The translations under genes were made by a program, and so were the position numbers. The notes beneath the pieces are model-generated. The model searched no databases. It had not been told where the DNA came from and worked only from the letters and a program-made list of their open reading frames with translations. From positions 22,391 through 86,390 of the forward strand of contig NZ_WUEI01000009.1 of the NCBI RefSeq assembly GCF_012911025.1: 64,000 nt of DNA, read 5' to 3'. This document shows, one piece after another, positions 46,416 through 54,957 of this stretch. The number at the start of each line of letters is the position of its first letter. Positions within the stretch are counted from its first letter, which is position 1. Source of the DNA: Azoarcus sp. TTM-91 (lineage in GTDB: Bacteria > Pseudomonadota > Gammaproteobacteria > Burkholderiales > Rhodocyclaceae).

Positions 46416-46925
46416 ATGAAACTCAGAAACATCATCCTGCCGCCGCTGCTTGCCACCCTGGTGGGTTGCGCCACCATCATGGGCAATCCGGTGCATGTGA
46501 TGCCCATCAGCAGCACGCCTAGCGATGCCTCCATCACCATCATCGACGACGAAACCGGCAAGCCGGTGTTCAAGGGCAGCACGCCCACCTCGGTGCCGCT
46601 GGAAAAGAGCAACGGCAGCTACTGGGGCGGCAAGTCCTACACGGTGAAGATCAGCAAGCCGGGCTTCGAGGAACAGACCATTCCGGTGAAGGCCAGCGCC
46701 AATGGCTGGTACATCGCCGGCAACTTCCTGTTCGGCGGGCTGATCGGCTGGTTCGTCGTCGATCCGATGAACGGCAAGATGTACAACCTGTCGCCGGAGA
46801 ACATCAGCTCCACACTGGGTGCCAAGGCGGCGCACAACAACAAGGCGAGCGACGGCAGCATCGCGGTGATGCTGATCCAGGACGTACCGGCGGAACTGCG
46901 CGGCCAGCTGCAGCAGATCAACTGA
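46416..46925 (+). CDS. PEGA-like outer-membrane/periplasmic lipoprotein
   Basis: A 169-residue lipoprotein. The signal peptide ends in the lipobox LVGC (Cys at residue 18). After a short linker comes a PEGA-like beta domain: SSTPSDASITIIDDETGKPVFKGSTPTSVPL then GKSYTVKISKPGFEEQTIPV. A hydrophobic segment GWYIAGNFLFGGLIGWFVVDPMNGKMYNLSP, common in this family, follows. The function is not known. The start is supported by AAGGGAG 5 bases before the ATG, and a terminator follows the gene. Confidence 0.85.
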   Translation: MKLRNIILPPLLATLVGCATIMGNPVHVMPISSTPSDASITIIDDETGKPVFKGSTPTSVPLEKSNGSYWGGKSYTVKISKPGFEEQTIPVKASANGWYIAGNFLFGGLIGWFVVDPMNGKMYNLSPENISSTLGAKAAHNNKASDGSIAVMLIQDVPAELRGQLQQIN

Positions 46926-46956
46926 GGCCGGGCCGCAGCTTGCGGCCGGCTGGATG

Positions 46957-46987
46957 AAAACGCCCTGGAGAGATCCCGGGCGTTTTT
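46957..46987 (+). terminator. Rho-independent terminator after the lipoprotein gene
   Basis: AAAACGCCC pairs with GGGCGTTTT around an internal loop, with a run of six T at 46983-46988. It lies 32 bases after the stop codon. The A-rich 5' arm means it can also serve the convergent VOC gene. Confidence 0.85.
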
Positions 46988-47060
46988 TGTTCAGGCGCTG
47001 CCTGTTGTCCGGCAGCGCACCGGCCGGATCGGCGGCAGAAATGCCCGGCGCAGTGCGGGC

Positions 47061-47444
47061 TCAGCCCTCCGCCCGCTCCGAGACCTCGATCAGGTTCAGG
47101 TCCGGGTCGCGCAGATACACCGACCGTATCCTGAACGCGGCGCCGGTCCGCAGCACCGGCCCTTCGATGATGCGCTGGCCGCAGGCCTCCGCATGGCGGA
47201 TGAAGTCCTCCAGCGGCACGCTGGCGATGAAGCACAGGTCCAGCGCGCCCGGCACCGGTAGGTGGGCCTTGGGCTCGAACTCGCGGCCGCGCACATGCAG
47301 GTTGATCTTCTGCGCGCCGAACACGAAGGCGCTGCGGCCGGCGCCGAAGCTCTCCAGACGCATGCCCAGCACCCGGGTGTAGAAGTCGATGCAGGCGGCT
47401 TCATCGGCGGTGGTCAGCACCAGGTGGTCGAGGTGATCGATCAT
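47061..47444 (-). CDS. VOC-family (glyoxalase/bleomycin resistance-like) protein
   Basis: A 127-residue single-domain protein. It opens IDHLDHLVLTTADEAACIDFYTRVLGMRLESFG, with a metal-ligand His in HLVLTT, then KINLHVRGREFEP (second His), LDLCFIASVPLEDFIRHAEACG, and the closing SVYLRDPDLNLIEVSE with the conserved Glu. This layout is typical of vicinal-oxygen-chelate proteins such as the VirB-associated glyoxalase-like group. The substrate is unknown. It lies on the minus strand, downstream of hupT but separated from it by 106 bases. Confidence 0.88.
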   Translation of the reverse strand: MIDHLDHLVLTTADEAACIDFYTRVLGMRLESFGAGRSAFVFGAQKINLHVRGREFEPKAHLPVPGALDLCFIASVPLEDFIRHAEACGQRIIEGPVLRTGAAFRIRSVYLRDPDLNLIEVSERAEG

Positions 47445-47550
47445 GGGGAAGGGTGGGCGTGGAGGTGGTGCTCACCATAAGTCCGCCGGCCGCGTTTGAA
47501 AATCGCCGGCTGGCCAAGGCGGTTTTCGTCGATGGCGAAGGCTGCCGCCT

Positions 47551-48897
47551 TCACTCCGCCAGCGGCAGGTCCAGCGTGAACACCGCGCCGCCGGCCGGAT
47601 GGTTGGCGGCGCTGATGCGGCCGCCGTGGCGATCGACGATGCCGTAGCTGATGGACAGGCCGAGGCCGGTGCCCTTGCCCACCGGCTTGGTGGAGAAGAA
47701 GGGGTCGAAGATGTGCGCCAGGTGCTGCTCGTCCACGCCCGGGCCGTTGTCGTGGAAGGCGAGGTGGATGCGGCCGTCGGCGATTTCGCCGCGAATGTCC
47801 AGCCAGTGTTCCGGCTGCTCGGCGGTAGCGTCCCAGGCGTTCTGCACCAGGTTCATCATCACCTGCTGCATCTGGCCGGCGGAGCCGAGCATGGGCAGCT
47901 TGGGCGGCAGGTCGATGCGCACCTCGAAGCTCTCGCGGGTGGCGCGGCGTACCCAGCGCACCGCGCGCTCCACGGTTTCGGCAAGGTCGAAGCGCTCCTG
48001 CTCGTCGCGGTCTATGGCGGAGAAGCGCTTGAGGCCGTCGACGATGTCGCGGGTGCGCTCGGCGCCTTCCATGGTGCCTTCGATCAGCGGCGGCAGGTCG
48101 CCGACGATGCGGTCTATGCGCAGCTCGGCGCGCAGCTGGGCGAGGCGGTCGGCGCCGGCGCCGCCGTGCAGCGCGGCGATGTAGGCCTGCAGGCGGTCGG
48201 CGTAGCGCTTGAGGGCGTGGACGTTGCCGAGGATGAAGCTGATCGGGTTGTTCAGTTCGTGGGCGACGCCGGCCACCAGGCGGCCCAGCGAGGCCATCTT
48301 CTCCGAGTGCAGCAGCTGCTGCTGGGTGCGCTTGAGGTCTTCGTGGGCCTGGCGCAGCGCCTGGTAGGCGCGGCGCAGTTCGCCCACCGGCCGGCCGGTG
48401 ACGACCATGCCCAGCGATTTGCCGACGGCGTTGAAGCGCGGCGTGCAGTTGAGCGACACCGGCACCACGCCGCCGTCGCCGGCGCGCAGCGGCAGTTCGC
48501 AGTCGTGCAGCGGCTGCTCGCTGAAGGCGGAGAAGAGGTGGCGCGCCTGGGCGCGCGCCTGGTCGCCGGCGAACAGTTCGAACACCGAGGTGCCGCGCAG
48601 CTGGGCGGCGGAGCGGCCGGCGAAGTCTTCCAGCGAGCGGTTCACGTCTTCTATGGTGCCGTTGCGGTCGCACACCACCAGGATGTCGGAGATGGAGGTG
48701 AGCACCGACAGGATGAACTGCTGCGATTCTTCCAGCTTGGCGTTCTTCTCCTCCAGCGCCACTTCGTACTGCAGCAGGTCGGAATACACCTCGTCCATCT
48801 TGTGGATGACATCCATCCACACTTCTTCGCCGACGCCGACGAGTTCGCCGGGATGGCCGGTGTGCTGCAGCGGAGAGGGGTCTTGCGGAGTGGACAT
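47551..48897 (-). CDS. hupT: PAS-domain sensor histidine kinase HupT/HoxJ-like
   Basis: A 448-residue soluble kinase without membrane segments. After a helical N-terminus (residues 25-65) comes a PAS domain (about 65-175: ISDILVVCDRNGTIEDVNRSLEDFAGR). The phospho-acceptor box is SLGRLVAGVAHELNNPISFILGN, followed by the ATPase boxes MMNLVQNAWDAT (N), FHDNGPGVDEQHLAHIFDPFFSTKPVGKGTGLGLSISYGI (G1, F, G2) and the end LDLPLAE. It is encoded downstream of the sensory hydrogenase subunits, as HupT/HoxJ is in other bacteria, where the H2 sensor controls kinase activity. The response regulator HupR/HoxA is not in the window. Confidence 0.88.
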   Translation of the reverse strand: MSTPQDPSPLQHTGHPGELVGVGEEVWMDVIHKMDEVYSDLLQYEVALEEKNAKLEESQQFILSVLTSISDILVVCDRNGTIEDVNRSLEDFAGRSAAQLRGTSVFELFAGDQARAQARHLFSAFSEQPLHDCELPLRAGDGGVVPVSLNCTPRFNAVGKSLGMVVTGRPVGELRRAYQALRQAHEDLKRTQQQLLHSEKMASLGRLVAGVAHELNNPISFILGNVHALKRYADRLQAYIAALHGGAGADRLAQLRAELRIDRIVGDLPPLIEGTMEGAERTRDIVDGLKRFSAIDRDEQERFDLAETVERAVRWVRRATRESFEVRIDLPPKLPMLGSAGQMQQVMMNLVQNAWDATAEQPEHWLDIRGEIADGRIHLAFHDNGPGVDEQHLAHIFDPFFSTKPVGKGTGLGLSISYGIVDRHGGRISAANHPAGGAVFTLDLPLAE

Positions 48898-48916
48898 GGG
48901 AGCGGGGCGGTGGGGT

Positions 48917-50893
48917 TCAGGCGAGGACCAGGCGGTCGCGGCCGTCGCGCTTGGCGCGGTACAGCGCCTGGTCGGCGCGCTGCAGCAGGCTGTCGAAATT
49001 GCGGTCGTCAGCTTCCAGTATGGTGAGGCCGAGGCTGACAGTGAAGCGCAGCTCGCTGCCTTCCCAGCGCACTACGCAGCTGCGCACCGCGTCCAGCAGG
49101 CGCTCGCCGACCTCGGCCGCGCCCTGCGGCGAGGTTTCCGGCAGCAGCACGGCGAATTCCTCGCCGCCCAGGCGGCCGAACAGGTCGGTGGCGCGCAGCG
49201 AGCTTTCCACCGCCCGCGCCAGCGCGCGCAGCACTGCGTCACCGGCGGGGTGGCCGTGGGTGTCGTTGATGGACTTGAAGCGGTCGGCGTCTACCGCCAT
49301 CAGCGCCATCTGGCGGCCGTGGCGGCGGGCCAGCGCCGACAGGCGCTCGCCCTGGGCGATGAAGGCGCGGCGGTTGAGGATGCCGGTGAGGCCGTCGGTG
49401 TTGGCGAGGCGGTTGAGCTCCGCCTCCAGCGTCTTGCGCACGGTGATGTCGCGGACGATGCAGAAGTGCAGCTGCAGGTCGTCCACCTCGGCGCTGCCGA
49501 CGGTGACCTCGATCGGGAAGGCGCTGCCGTCGGCGCGGCGGGCGGTGTGCTCCCGCAGCAGCCCCCCCGCCTCGCCTTCGTCGCGCTCGGCGACGAAGCG
49601 GGCGTGGCGCAGCGCCGCCTCGTCCGGGATCAGCAGGCTGATGTCGCGGCCGCGGGCGTCCGCCAGCCTGTGGCCGAACATGCGCTCCGCCGCCGGGTTG
49701 AGGTCCACGATGCAGTCCCCGGCGTCCGTCACCACCATGCCGTCGCTGGCGGTGTCGAACAGGGTGCGCATGCGCGCCTCGCTGATCTGCAGCTCCCGGG
49801 TACGGATGGCGACCCGCTCTTCCAGCCGCAGGTTGGCCTGCGCGAGCTGCTCCACCGCCCGCCGCCGGCGCTGGCTCTGGCGCAGCAGCGAGAAGGCGAG
49901 GAAGAGCACCAGCAGATTGCCGCCCACCATCATCACGCCGTACAAGCGCACGCGGGCGTGCCAGGCGGAGAGCGCCACCGCCTCCGGTACATCCACCGCC
50001 ACCGTGATGGGATAGGTCGCCGAATGCTTGTAGGCGCCCAGCCCGCGGTTGTCGCCCAGCAGGCGATGGTGCAGCAGCACCGCGGCGCCCGGGTCCGGCG
50101 CCGCATCAGGGCTGGGGCGGAAGCGGGAGGGCTCCATGTTCCGGCAGGGTTGCGCCAGTGGCAGGCAGGCCAGGGCCGGGCCGTCGGCGCGGAACAGGGT
50201 GATGGCGTAGCCGTGGGGCAGGTCCTGGTCGTCCAGCAGGTAGCGGAAGGTTTCCACCTCCAGGCCGGCGGCGGCCACGCCCAGCATGCCCCAGCCATCG
50301 TCGGTGATGCGCCGGCTCAGCGGGATGAAGGCGGCGCCGCCCTGCAGCGGCACCACCGGTGCGCCGATGTAGAGCCCTTCGTCCCAGTCGTGCAGGTGGG
50401 CGGTGACGTACTCACGCTCGGCCAGGTTCAGCTTCAGGGCCGGGAAAGTGATGGAGCCTTCCGCCAGACTGCCGTCCGCGCGGACGACGAAGATCCAGCG
50501 CAGGCCCGGGGTGATGCCGTGACGGCGTACCAGCAGGCGGTGCAGTTCCAGGTCGGAGCCCGGCCGCAGGCCCTGGCGTTGGGCGATGACCTCGCCGATG
50601 CCCGACAGGGTGCGGTCGTAGCGGTCCAGCACCGCTTCGGAACGCCGCAGGATGATCTGCGCCGCCAGCGCCAGCGTCTGGCCGGCGGTGTCCAGCGCCT
50701 GCTGGCGTTCGCTGGTGGCCAGGTAGAGCAGGGCGCCGTTGCACGCCAGCGCCACCGCCAGGGTGATGCCCAGCCAGCTCAGCTCGGCGGTGCGCAGCAG
50801 GCGCACCGCACGCTGGCGCAGCGAGGCCGCGGGAGGTGGCGAGGGAGAGGTGGCCTGGCCGGCCGCCTCGTCGGTGGAGGCACGCATCGTCAT
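48917..50893 (-). CDS. Membrane-bound Cache-PAS-GGDEF diguanylate cyclase in the H2-sensor operon
   Basis: A 658-residue protein. Membrane segments at about 39-59 and 315-337 enclose a periplasmic Cache-like sensor domain (RSEAVLDRYDRTLSGIGEVI, later GGAAFIPLSRRITDDGWGMLGVAAAGLEVETF). A PAS domain (about 375-495) has MRTLFDTASDGMVVTDAGDCIVDLNPAAERMFG. The GGDEF domain (about 500-655) has DGLTGILNRRAFIAQG, DADRFKSINDTHGH, the active site RLGGEEFAVL and an RATD inhibitory site five residues before it. It should make c-di-GMP in response to an external small ligand. It lies 15 bases after hupV and 19 before hupT on the same strand, which places it inside the hydrogen-sensing operon. Confidence 0.93.
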   Translation of the reverse strand: MTMRASTDEAAGQATSPSPPPAASLRQRAVRLLRTAELSWLGITLAVALACNGALLYLATSERQQALDTAGQTLALAAQIILRRSEAVLDRYDRTLSGIGEVIAQRQGLRPGSDLELHRLLVRRHGITPGLRWIFVVRADGSLAEGSITFPALKLNLAEREYVTAHLHDWDEGLYIGAPVVPLQGGAAFIPLSRRITDDGWGMLGVAAAGLEVETFRYLLDDQDLPHGYAITLFRADGPALACLPLAQPCRNMEPSRFRPSPDAAPDPGAAVLLHHRLLGDNRGLGAYKHSATYPITVAVDVPEAVALSAWHARVRLYGVMMVGGNLLVLFLAFSLLRQSQRRRRAVEQLAQANLRLEERVAIRTRELQISEARMRTLFDTASDGMVVTDAGDCIVDLNPAAERMFGHRLADARGRDISLLIPDEAALRHARFVAERDEGEAGGLLREHTARRADGSAFPIEVTVGSAEVDDLQLHFCIVRDITVRKTLEAELNRLANTDGLTGILNRRAFIAQGERLSALARRHGRQMALMAVDADRFKSINDTHGHPAGDAVLRALARAVESSLRATDLFGRLGGEEFAVLLPETSPQGAAEVGERLLDAVRSCVVRWEGSELRFTVSLGLTILEADDRNFDSLLQRADQALYRAKRDGRDRLVLA

Positions 50894-50908
50894 GGCGGAC
50901 GGGGCGGA

Positions 50909-52360
50909 TCAATGCACGGTGCACACCATGCAGGGGTCGAAAGACCTTACCACATGCTGTACGGCCAGCGGCACGCGCTCGCCCTCGCCCACCGGCAGGC
51001 CCACCAGCGCCTGCTCAAGCGCGCCCGGCGTGCCGGCCGCGTCGCGCGGCGAGAAGTTCCAGGTGGTGGGGGCGATGATCTGGTAGTTGGCGATGCGGCC
51101 ACGGCGCACCACCAGCCAGTGGCCCAGCGCGCCGCGGGCGGCCTCCACCAGGCCGACGGCGCAGCCTTCGTCCGGGATCTCGCCCTGCGCGCAGAAGGGC
51201 TCGCCCGGCTGCATGGCGCGCACCCAGCGCTCCATCTCCGGGATCACCCGCGCAATCTCCAGCAGCCGGGCGAGGATGCGGGCGCGCACATTGCCGCCGT
51301 CCGCCGCCACCAGCGCATGGATCAGCGGATGGCCTGCCACCAGCTGGCGCGCCAGCGCGCCGCATTCGGCTACCTCGCCGCCCAGCCGCGGCGCCTTGCA
51401 CCAGGTGTAGGCGCCGTCCTTCTCCGCCAGCGGCAGGGTGCGGCCCTGCCAGGGGTGCAGCGGCGCGCTATCGCTCATCCAGGCGTGGCTGCCATCCTCG
51501 GTGATGCGCATCGGGTCCAGCGATTCCAGGCTGCCGTCCGGCCGCCAGACGCCGCGCGGGAAAAGGTGGCGCCCGCCCGCCTGGTAGGCACCGTAGCTGA
51601 TGAAGACGTCGTTGGCGCGGCCCAGGGTGTGCAGTTGCAGATCGTCGGCGATCTCCAGGAACAGGCGCAGATCGGAGGCGGTGGGCGCGCGGGCGTCGCG
51701 CCAGGCATGCAGCGCCTCGATGGACGCCAGCGCGGCGATGTTCTCCAGCGCGTCGCCGAACAGATGGCGCTCCAGCCAGCCGCGGAACTCCCGCAGCAGC
51801 GCGAACAGGCGGATTTTCTCCGCTGCCGACACGCCGCGCGCCGAGCCGCCCGGCTGCAGCGACAGCGTATGCGGCCACTTGCCGGCGAGCAGGCCCATCA
51901 ACTGCAGGAAGGCGGCGCGCGCCGGCAGGGCTTCGGCCGCGGCGCTGCCCTCCACCGCCTTGAAGCGCGCCTGCGCCGCCGGGAACCAGGGTCGGCCGGC
52001 GTAGGCGTCGCGGGCGAAGTCCGGCATGAAGAAGAGGTAGAAGTGGGTGTAGTGGTCGGCCAGGTTCTCCGCCGCCAGCACCAGGTTGGCGGCGCGCTCG
52101 CCGTTGGCCGGCACCGTCAGGCCCATCAACTCGCGCAGCGCGGCGGCGGCGGCGGCCGACTGCGACACCGAGCAGATGCCGCAGATGCGCGGTACGAACA
52201 CCAGCGCGTCGCGCGGGTCCTTGCCGGCGAGGATCTGCTCGAAGCCGCGGAACAGCGGCGAATTCACCCGGGCCGAGGCCACCCGGCCGGTGTCCAGGTC
52301 CAGCGTGACTTCGAGGTCGCCCTCGACACGGTTGAACGGGCCGACGACCAGGCGGCTCAC
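50909..52360 (-). CDS. hupV: Regulatory [NiFe] hydrogenase large subunit HupV/HoxC
   Basis: A 483-residue protein from GTG 52360 (GGAGG 6 bases upstream). The two Ni-binding motifs are RICGICSVS (about residue 60) and the C-terminal DPCMVCTVH, which is the very end of the protein. There is no extension for a maturation protease to remove, a known hallmark of H2-sensing hydrogenases. Other typical parts are GPFNRVEGDLEVTLDLDTGRV and NLVLAAENLADHYTHFYLFFMPDF. With HupU it forms a cytoplasmic H2 sensor that signals to the kinase HupT. hupU lies 73 bases upstream. Confidence 0.95.
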   Translation of the reverse strand: MSRLVVGPFNRVEGDLEVTLDLDTGRVASARVNSPLFRGFEQILAGKDPRDALVFVPRICGICSVSQSAAAAAALRELMGLTVPANGERAANLVLAAENLADHYTHFYLFFMPDFARDAYAGRPWFPAAQARFKAVEGSAAAEALPARAAFLQLMGLLAGKWPHTLSLQPGGSARGVSAAEKIRLFALLREFRGWLERHLFGDALENIAALASIEALHAWRDARAPTASDLRLFLEIADDLQLHTLGRANDVFISYGAYQAGGRHLFPRGVWRPDGSLESLDPMRITEDGSHAWMSDSAPLHPWQGRTLPLAEKDGAYTWCKAPRLGGEVAECGALARQLVAGHPLIHALVAADGGNVRARILARLLEIARVIPEMERWVRAMQPGEPFCAQGEIPDEGCAVGLVEAARGALGHWLVVRRGRIANYQIIAPTTWNFSPRDAAGTPGALEQALVGLPVGEGERVPLAVQHVVRSFDPCMVCTVH

Positions 52361-52433
52361 TGGCGGCCTCCGGCGCTGAAAGAAGTCTGGCCGCCGGTAG
52401 CGCGGGCTGCCGGTGCTTGCTTGGGACCGCGTC

Positions 52434-53429
52434 TCATCGCAGCCCGGTGCGGCGTATCGCCGGCTGCACCACCGGGTGGTCGGCCACCGCGTTCTCCCGC
52501 ACCCGCCGCGGCGTGGCCGACTTGGACAGCGCCGCCAGGGCGACGAACCAGGCCTTGGGCATGTCCGACGGCAGGCCGATGGGAATGCCGGCGACCTTGG
52601 GCGTTTGCGAGAAGGGATGGCCGGGCTCCTCGAAGCCGGGCTCGGTACAGGAGATGCAGGCGTAGCCGCCGGCGGTGCACGAGCCGGCGCCATTCCACGG
52701 CCGCACATTGCAGTCCGCATGGGCCTGGGTGCCCTTGCAGCCCATGTGCTCCATCATGCAGCCGAGGTCGGAGGCCTTCTCCGCGCTGGCCTTGAACTCG
52801 TAGAACTCGTTGCGGCTGCAGCCGTGGTGCACAAGTTGGTCGGCATAGAAGCGCGGCCGGCCCAGGCTGTCGAGGTCGGCCGCGCCGAACTCGCCCATCG
52901 CCAGCGCCAGCAGCGTATCCACCACCCAGCCGGGGTGGGTGGGACAGCCGGCGACGTTGATCACCGGCAGATCGGCGCCGGAGCGGTAGCCGGCGCCCAG
53001 CAGGCCGCCGCGCACCTCGTTCTCGTACTGAAGGCCGCAGGCATCGGTGGGATTGGGGCCGCCGGCGGTGACGCCGCCGAACGCGGCACAACTGCCGATG
53101 GCCAGCGTGTAGCGGGCCTGGGCGGCAAGCTCGTTCACCCAGTGGATCATCGGCTTGCCGGTGCCGGCCAGCACATGGAAACGGCCGCTGCCATTGGGGC
53201 CGCGCAGCATGGAGCCCTCCACGCACAGCAGGTCCACCGGGATCTCGCCACGGCAGCAGGCTTCCAGCGTGGAAAGCGCCTCGGCGCCGCTTTCCTCCGA
53301 CAGCGCCGGGTGCCACAGCACCTTGATGCCGGCATCGCCAAGCAGGCCGAAGAGGTCGCGGGTATCGGCGCACAGCAGCGACATGGTGCAGCCGCCACAA
53401 CCGCCGGATTGAAGCCAGAGCAGATTCAT
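52434..53429 (-). CDS. hupU: Regulatory [NiFe] hydrogenase small subunit HupU/HoxB
   Basis: A 331-residue iron-sulfur protein that begins directly at MNLLWLQSGGCGGCTMSLL. It lacks the Tat leader and C-terminal membrane anchor of energy-conserving hydrogenases, so it is cytoplasmic, as expected for a sensor. Cluster cysteines are in SGGCGGCT, AIGSCAAFGGV, NVAGCPTHPGW, LVHHGCSRNEF, LGCMMEHMGCKG, DCNVRPWNGAGSC and ACISCTEPGF. It is the first gene of the minus-strand run hupU-hupV-cyclase-hupT. The structural uptake hydrogenase genes are not in this window. Confidence 0.95.
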   Translation of the reverse strand: MNLLWLQSGGCGGCTMSLLCADTRDLFGLLGDAGIKVLWHPALSEESGAEALSTLEACCRGEIPVDLLCVEGSMLRGPNGSGRFHVLAGTGKPMIHWVNELAAQARYTLAIGSCAAFGGVTAGGPNPTDACGLQYENEVRGGLLGAGYRSGADLPVINVAGCPTHPGWVVDTLLALAMGEFGAADLDSLGRPRFYADQLVHHGCSRNEFYEFKASAEKASDLGCMMEHMGCKGTQAHADCNVRPWNGAGSCTAGGYACISCTEPGFEEPGHPFSQTPKVAGIPIGLPSDMPKAWFVALAALSKSATPRRVRENAVADHPVVQPAIRRTGLR

Positions 53430-53573
53430 GGCGGCATTGAACCATTTCCGGGATGGTGCGGAAAGGCCGCAGGGAGGCTATGGAAACATGGGTTATGCTC
53501 CTTGCGTTTTGCCCGGGCCGGGCTGCGCCGGGCGCAGCGGGCGGGCCGCAGGGCGATGACCACGGAGAGGGCG

Positions 53574-54953
53574 ATGATCGGCAAAGTGAGGCGTGTGTTG
53601 GGCGGAAAGGTGCTGGCGGCGGCGTTTGTGCTGGTGCTGTCCGCGTGTTCGGCAACCGGTGGCCATGATGTTCATGGCGGGAAACAGGAAGGCGCGGCGG
53701 TGAGCTATACCTTGGGCGCCGAGGCCGATATCCGCGCCCTGTACCCGGATGCGTCCTGGCTGCCCCAGCCCTATGCCGCCCAGTATCCCGACCTCGCCGC
53801 CACGGTGGCCGAATTCACCCGTCAGTCCTTGCTGCGCGACGGGGTGAGCAACGCCGAGGTCGCAGTAGACTTCCAGGGCGAAGGCGATGCGCGCACGGTG
53901 AGAGTGCGGATCACCCCGGTCACGGCGACCAGCCTGCGCTATGCCGAAGTTCATCCGCGGTTCCTGGATGCTGCCCACGCCCAGCAGGCGCTCAAGGGCG
54001 TGGCCGCATGCAAGGGCAAGGCCGGCTGCTGGGACCCGGCGCCGGTGAGCGGCGAACCCTGGGTGCCCTTCCTGCCGCTCGGCCTGCCGATGGTGAACCA
54101 GGAAACGGTGCTGTTCCTCGATTACCCGCCGGTGCCCGCGCTGACCGGCAAGGACTACCTGAACAACTTCACCATGTGCCGCTGGGGCCGCGTCATGGGC
54201 GCGGCCGGTGCCGACAACGTGCTGTCCTATGAAACCATCGTCGACAGCCGCCCGATCGCGGCGGCGGGCAGCGGCCAGGACGCCTACCTGCCCGATCCGC
54301 TCGCCTATTTCGACGATATCTCAGGCGCCGCCGGCAACTACATCACGCCGATGCTGAGCCTGCTCGCCGCGGGCGATGCCACCCGCGTGGTGCGGCCGGT
54401 AGCGGTATTCGGTACCGCCGCGCGCAATGCCTGGGCGCGGATCGCCGGGCAACCGCAGGTCGGCGTGCTCGACGTCGGCAGCGCCGACCTCGGCGGACAG
54501 GCCGGCACGGTGCCCTGGATCGCCACCAACCACCCGGACGTCACCAGCTACAACTGCTGCCCCGGCGACCCCGACAAGCGCTGCGGCACCAGCCACGTCC
54601 TGCTCACCGACGAAAGCAAGGATTTCATCGCCGCCTGCTGGCTGATCACCATGGCGGAAACGCCGGGTATGACACCGGATGCCGCCCGCAAGGCCTGCTC
54701 CACGCGCTGGTCGGCACCGGCCACGGCGGCCGACCGCCAGTCCTTGTGCGTGCAGGCCAAGCTGGACAACAACAACCCGGCTGCCGTCTGCGCTTCCTAT
54801 GAGGAAGCCTGGAACTACTGCTCCGCCCACGCCGCCAATGCCTGCGCCACCTACGATTGCAAGTACGACCCGGCTGCGGTGACTTCCGCCCTGCCGCCGC
54901 CGGGCCAGCGGCCGGCCGGCTGGAACAACACCTGCAACAGCTACCGCGAGTAA
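53574..54953 (+). CDS. Cys-rich lipoprotein of unknown function
   Basis: A 459-residue lipoprotein from ATG 53574 (GGAG 6 bases upstream). The signal peptide ends in the lipobox LSAC. The middle has no domain I recognise (PYAAQYPDLAATVAEFTRQSLL, VPFLPLGLPMVNQETVLFLDYPPVPALTG in pieces). The last third is unusually Cys-rich: SYNCCPGDPDKRCGTSH, AACWLITMAET, RKACSTRW, and a closing series VCASYEEAWNYC, NACATYDCKYD, NTCNSYRE, suggesting several disulfides in an exported, probably outer-membrane-attached domain. It is divergent from hupU. The GGCT-like gene starts 5 bases after its stop, so the two are likely co-transcribed. Confidence 0.8.
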   Translation: MIGKVRRVLGGKVLAAAFVLVLSACSATGGHDVHGGKQEGAAVSYTLGAEADIRALYPDASWLPQPYAAQYPDLAATVAEFTRQSLLRDGVSNAEVAVDFQGEGDARTVRVRITPVTATSLRYAEVHPRFLDAAHAQQALKGVAACKGKAGCWDPAPVSGEPWVPFLPLGLPMVNQETVLFLDYPPVPALTGKDYLNNFTMCRWGRVMGAAGADNVLSYETIVDSRPIAAAGSGQDAYLPDPLAYFDDISGAAGNYITPMLSLLAAGDATRVVRPVAVFGTAARNAWARIAGQPQVGVLDVGSADLGGQAGTVPWIATNHPDVTSYNCCPGDPDKRCGTSHVLLTDESKDFIAACWLITMAETPGMTPDAARKACSTRWSAPATAADRQSLCVQAKLDNNNPAAVCASYEEAWNYCSAHAANACATYDCKYDPAAVTSALPPPGQRPAGWNNTCNSYRE

Positions 54954-54957
54954 GCGG

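Noticed and set aside
48398..52795. Open frame of about 1465 codons on the plus strand through the hydrogenase-sensor operon
   Set aside because: It runs antisense to hupT, the cyclase, hupV and part of hupU, all of which have intact motifs; its own translation is compositionally biased.
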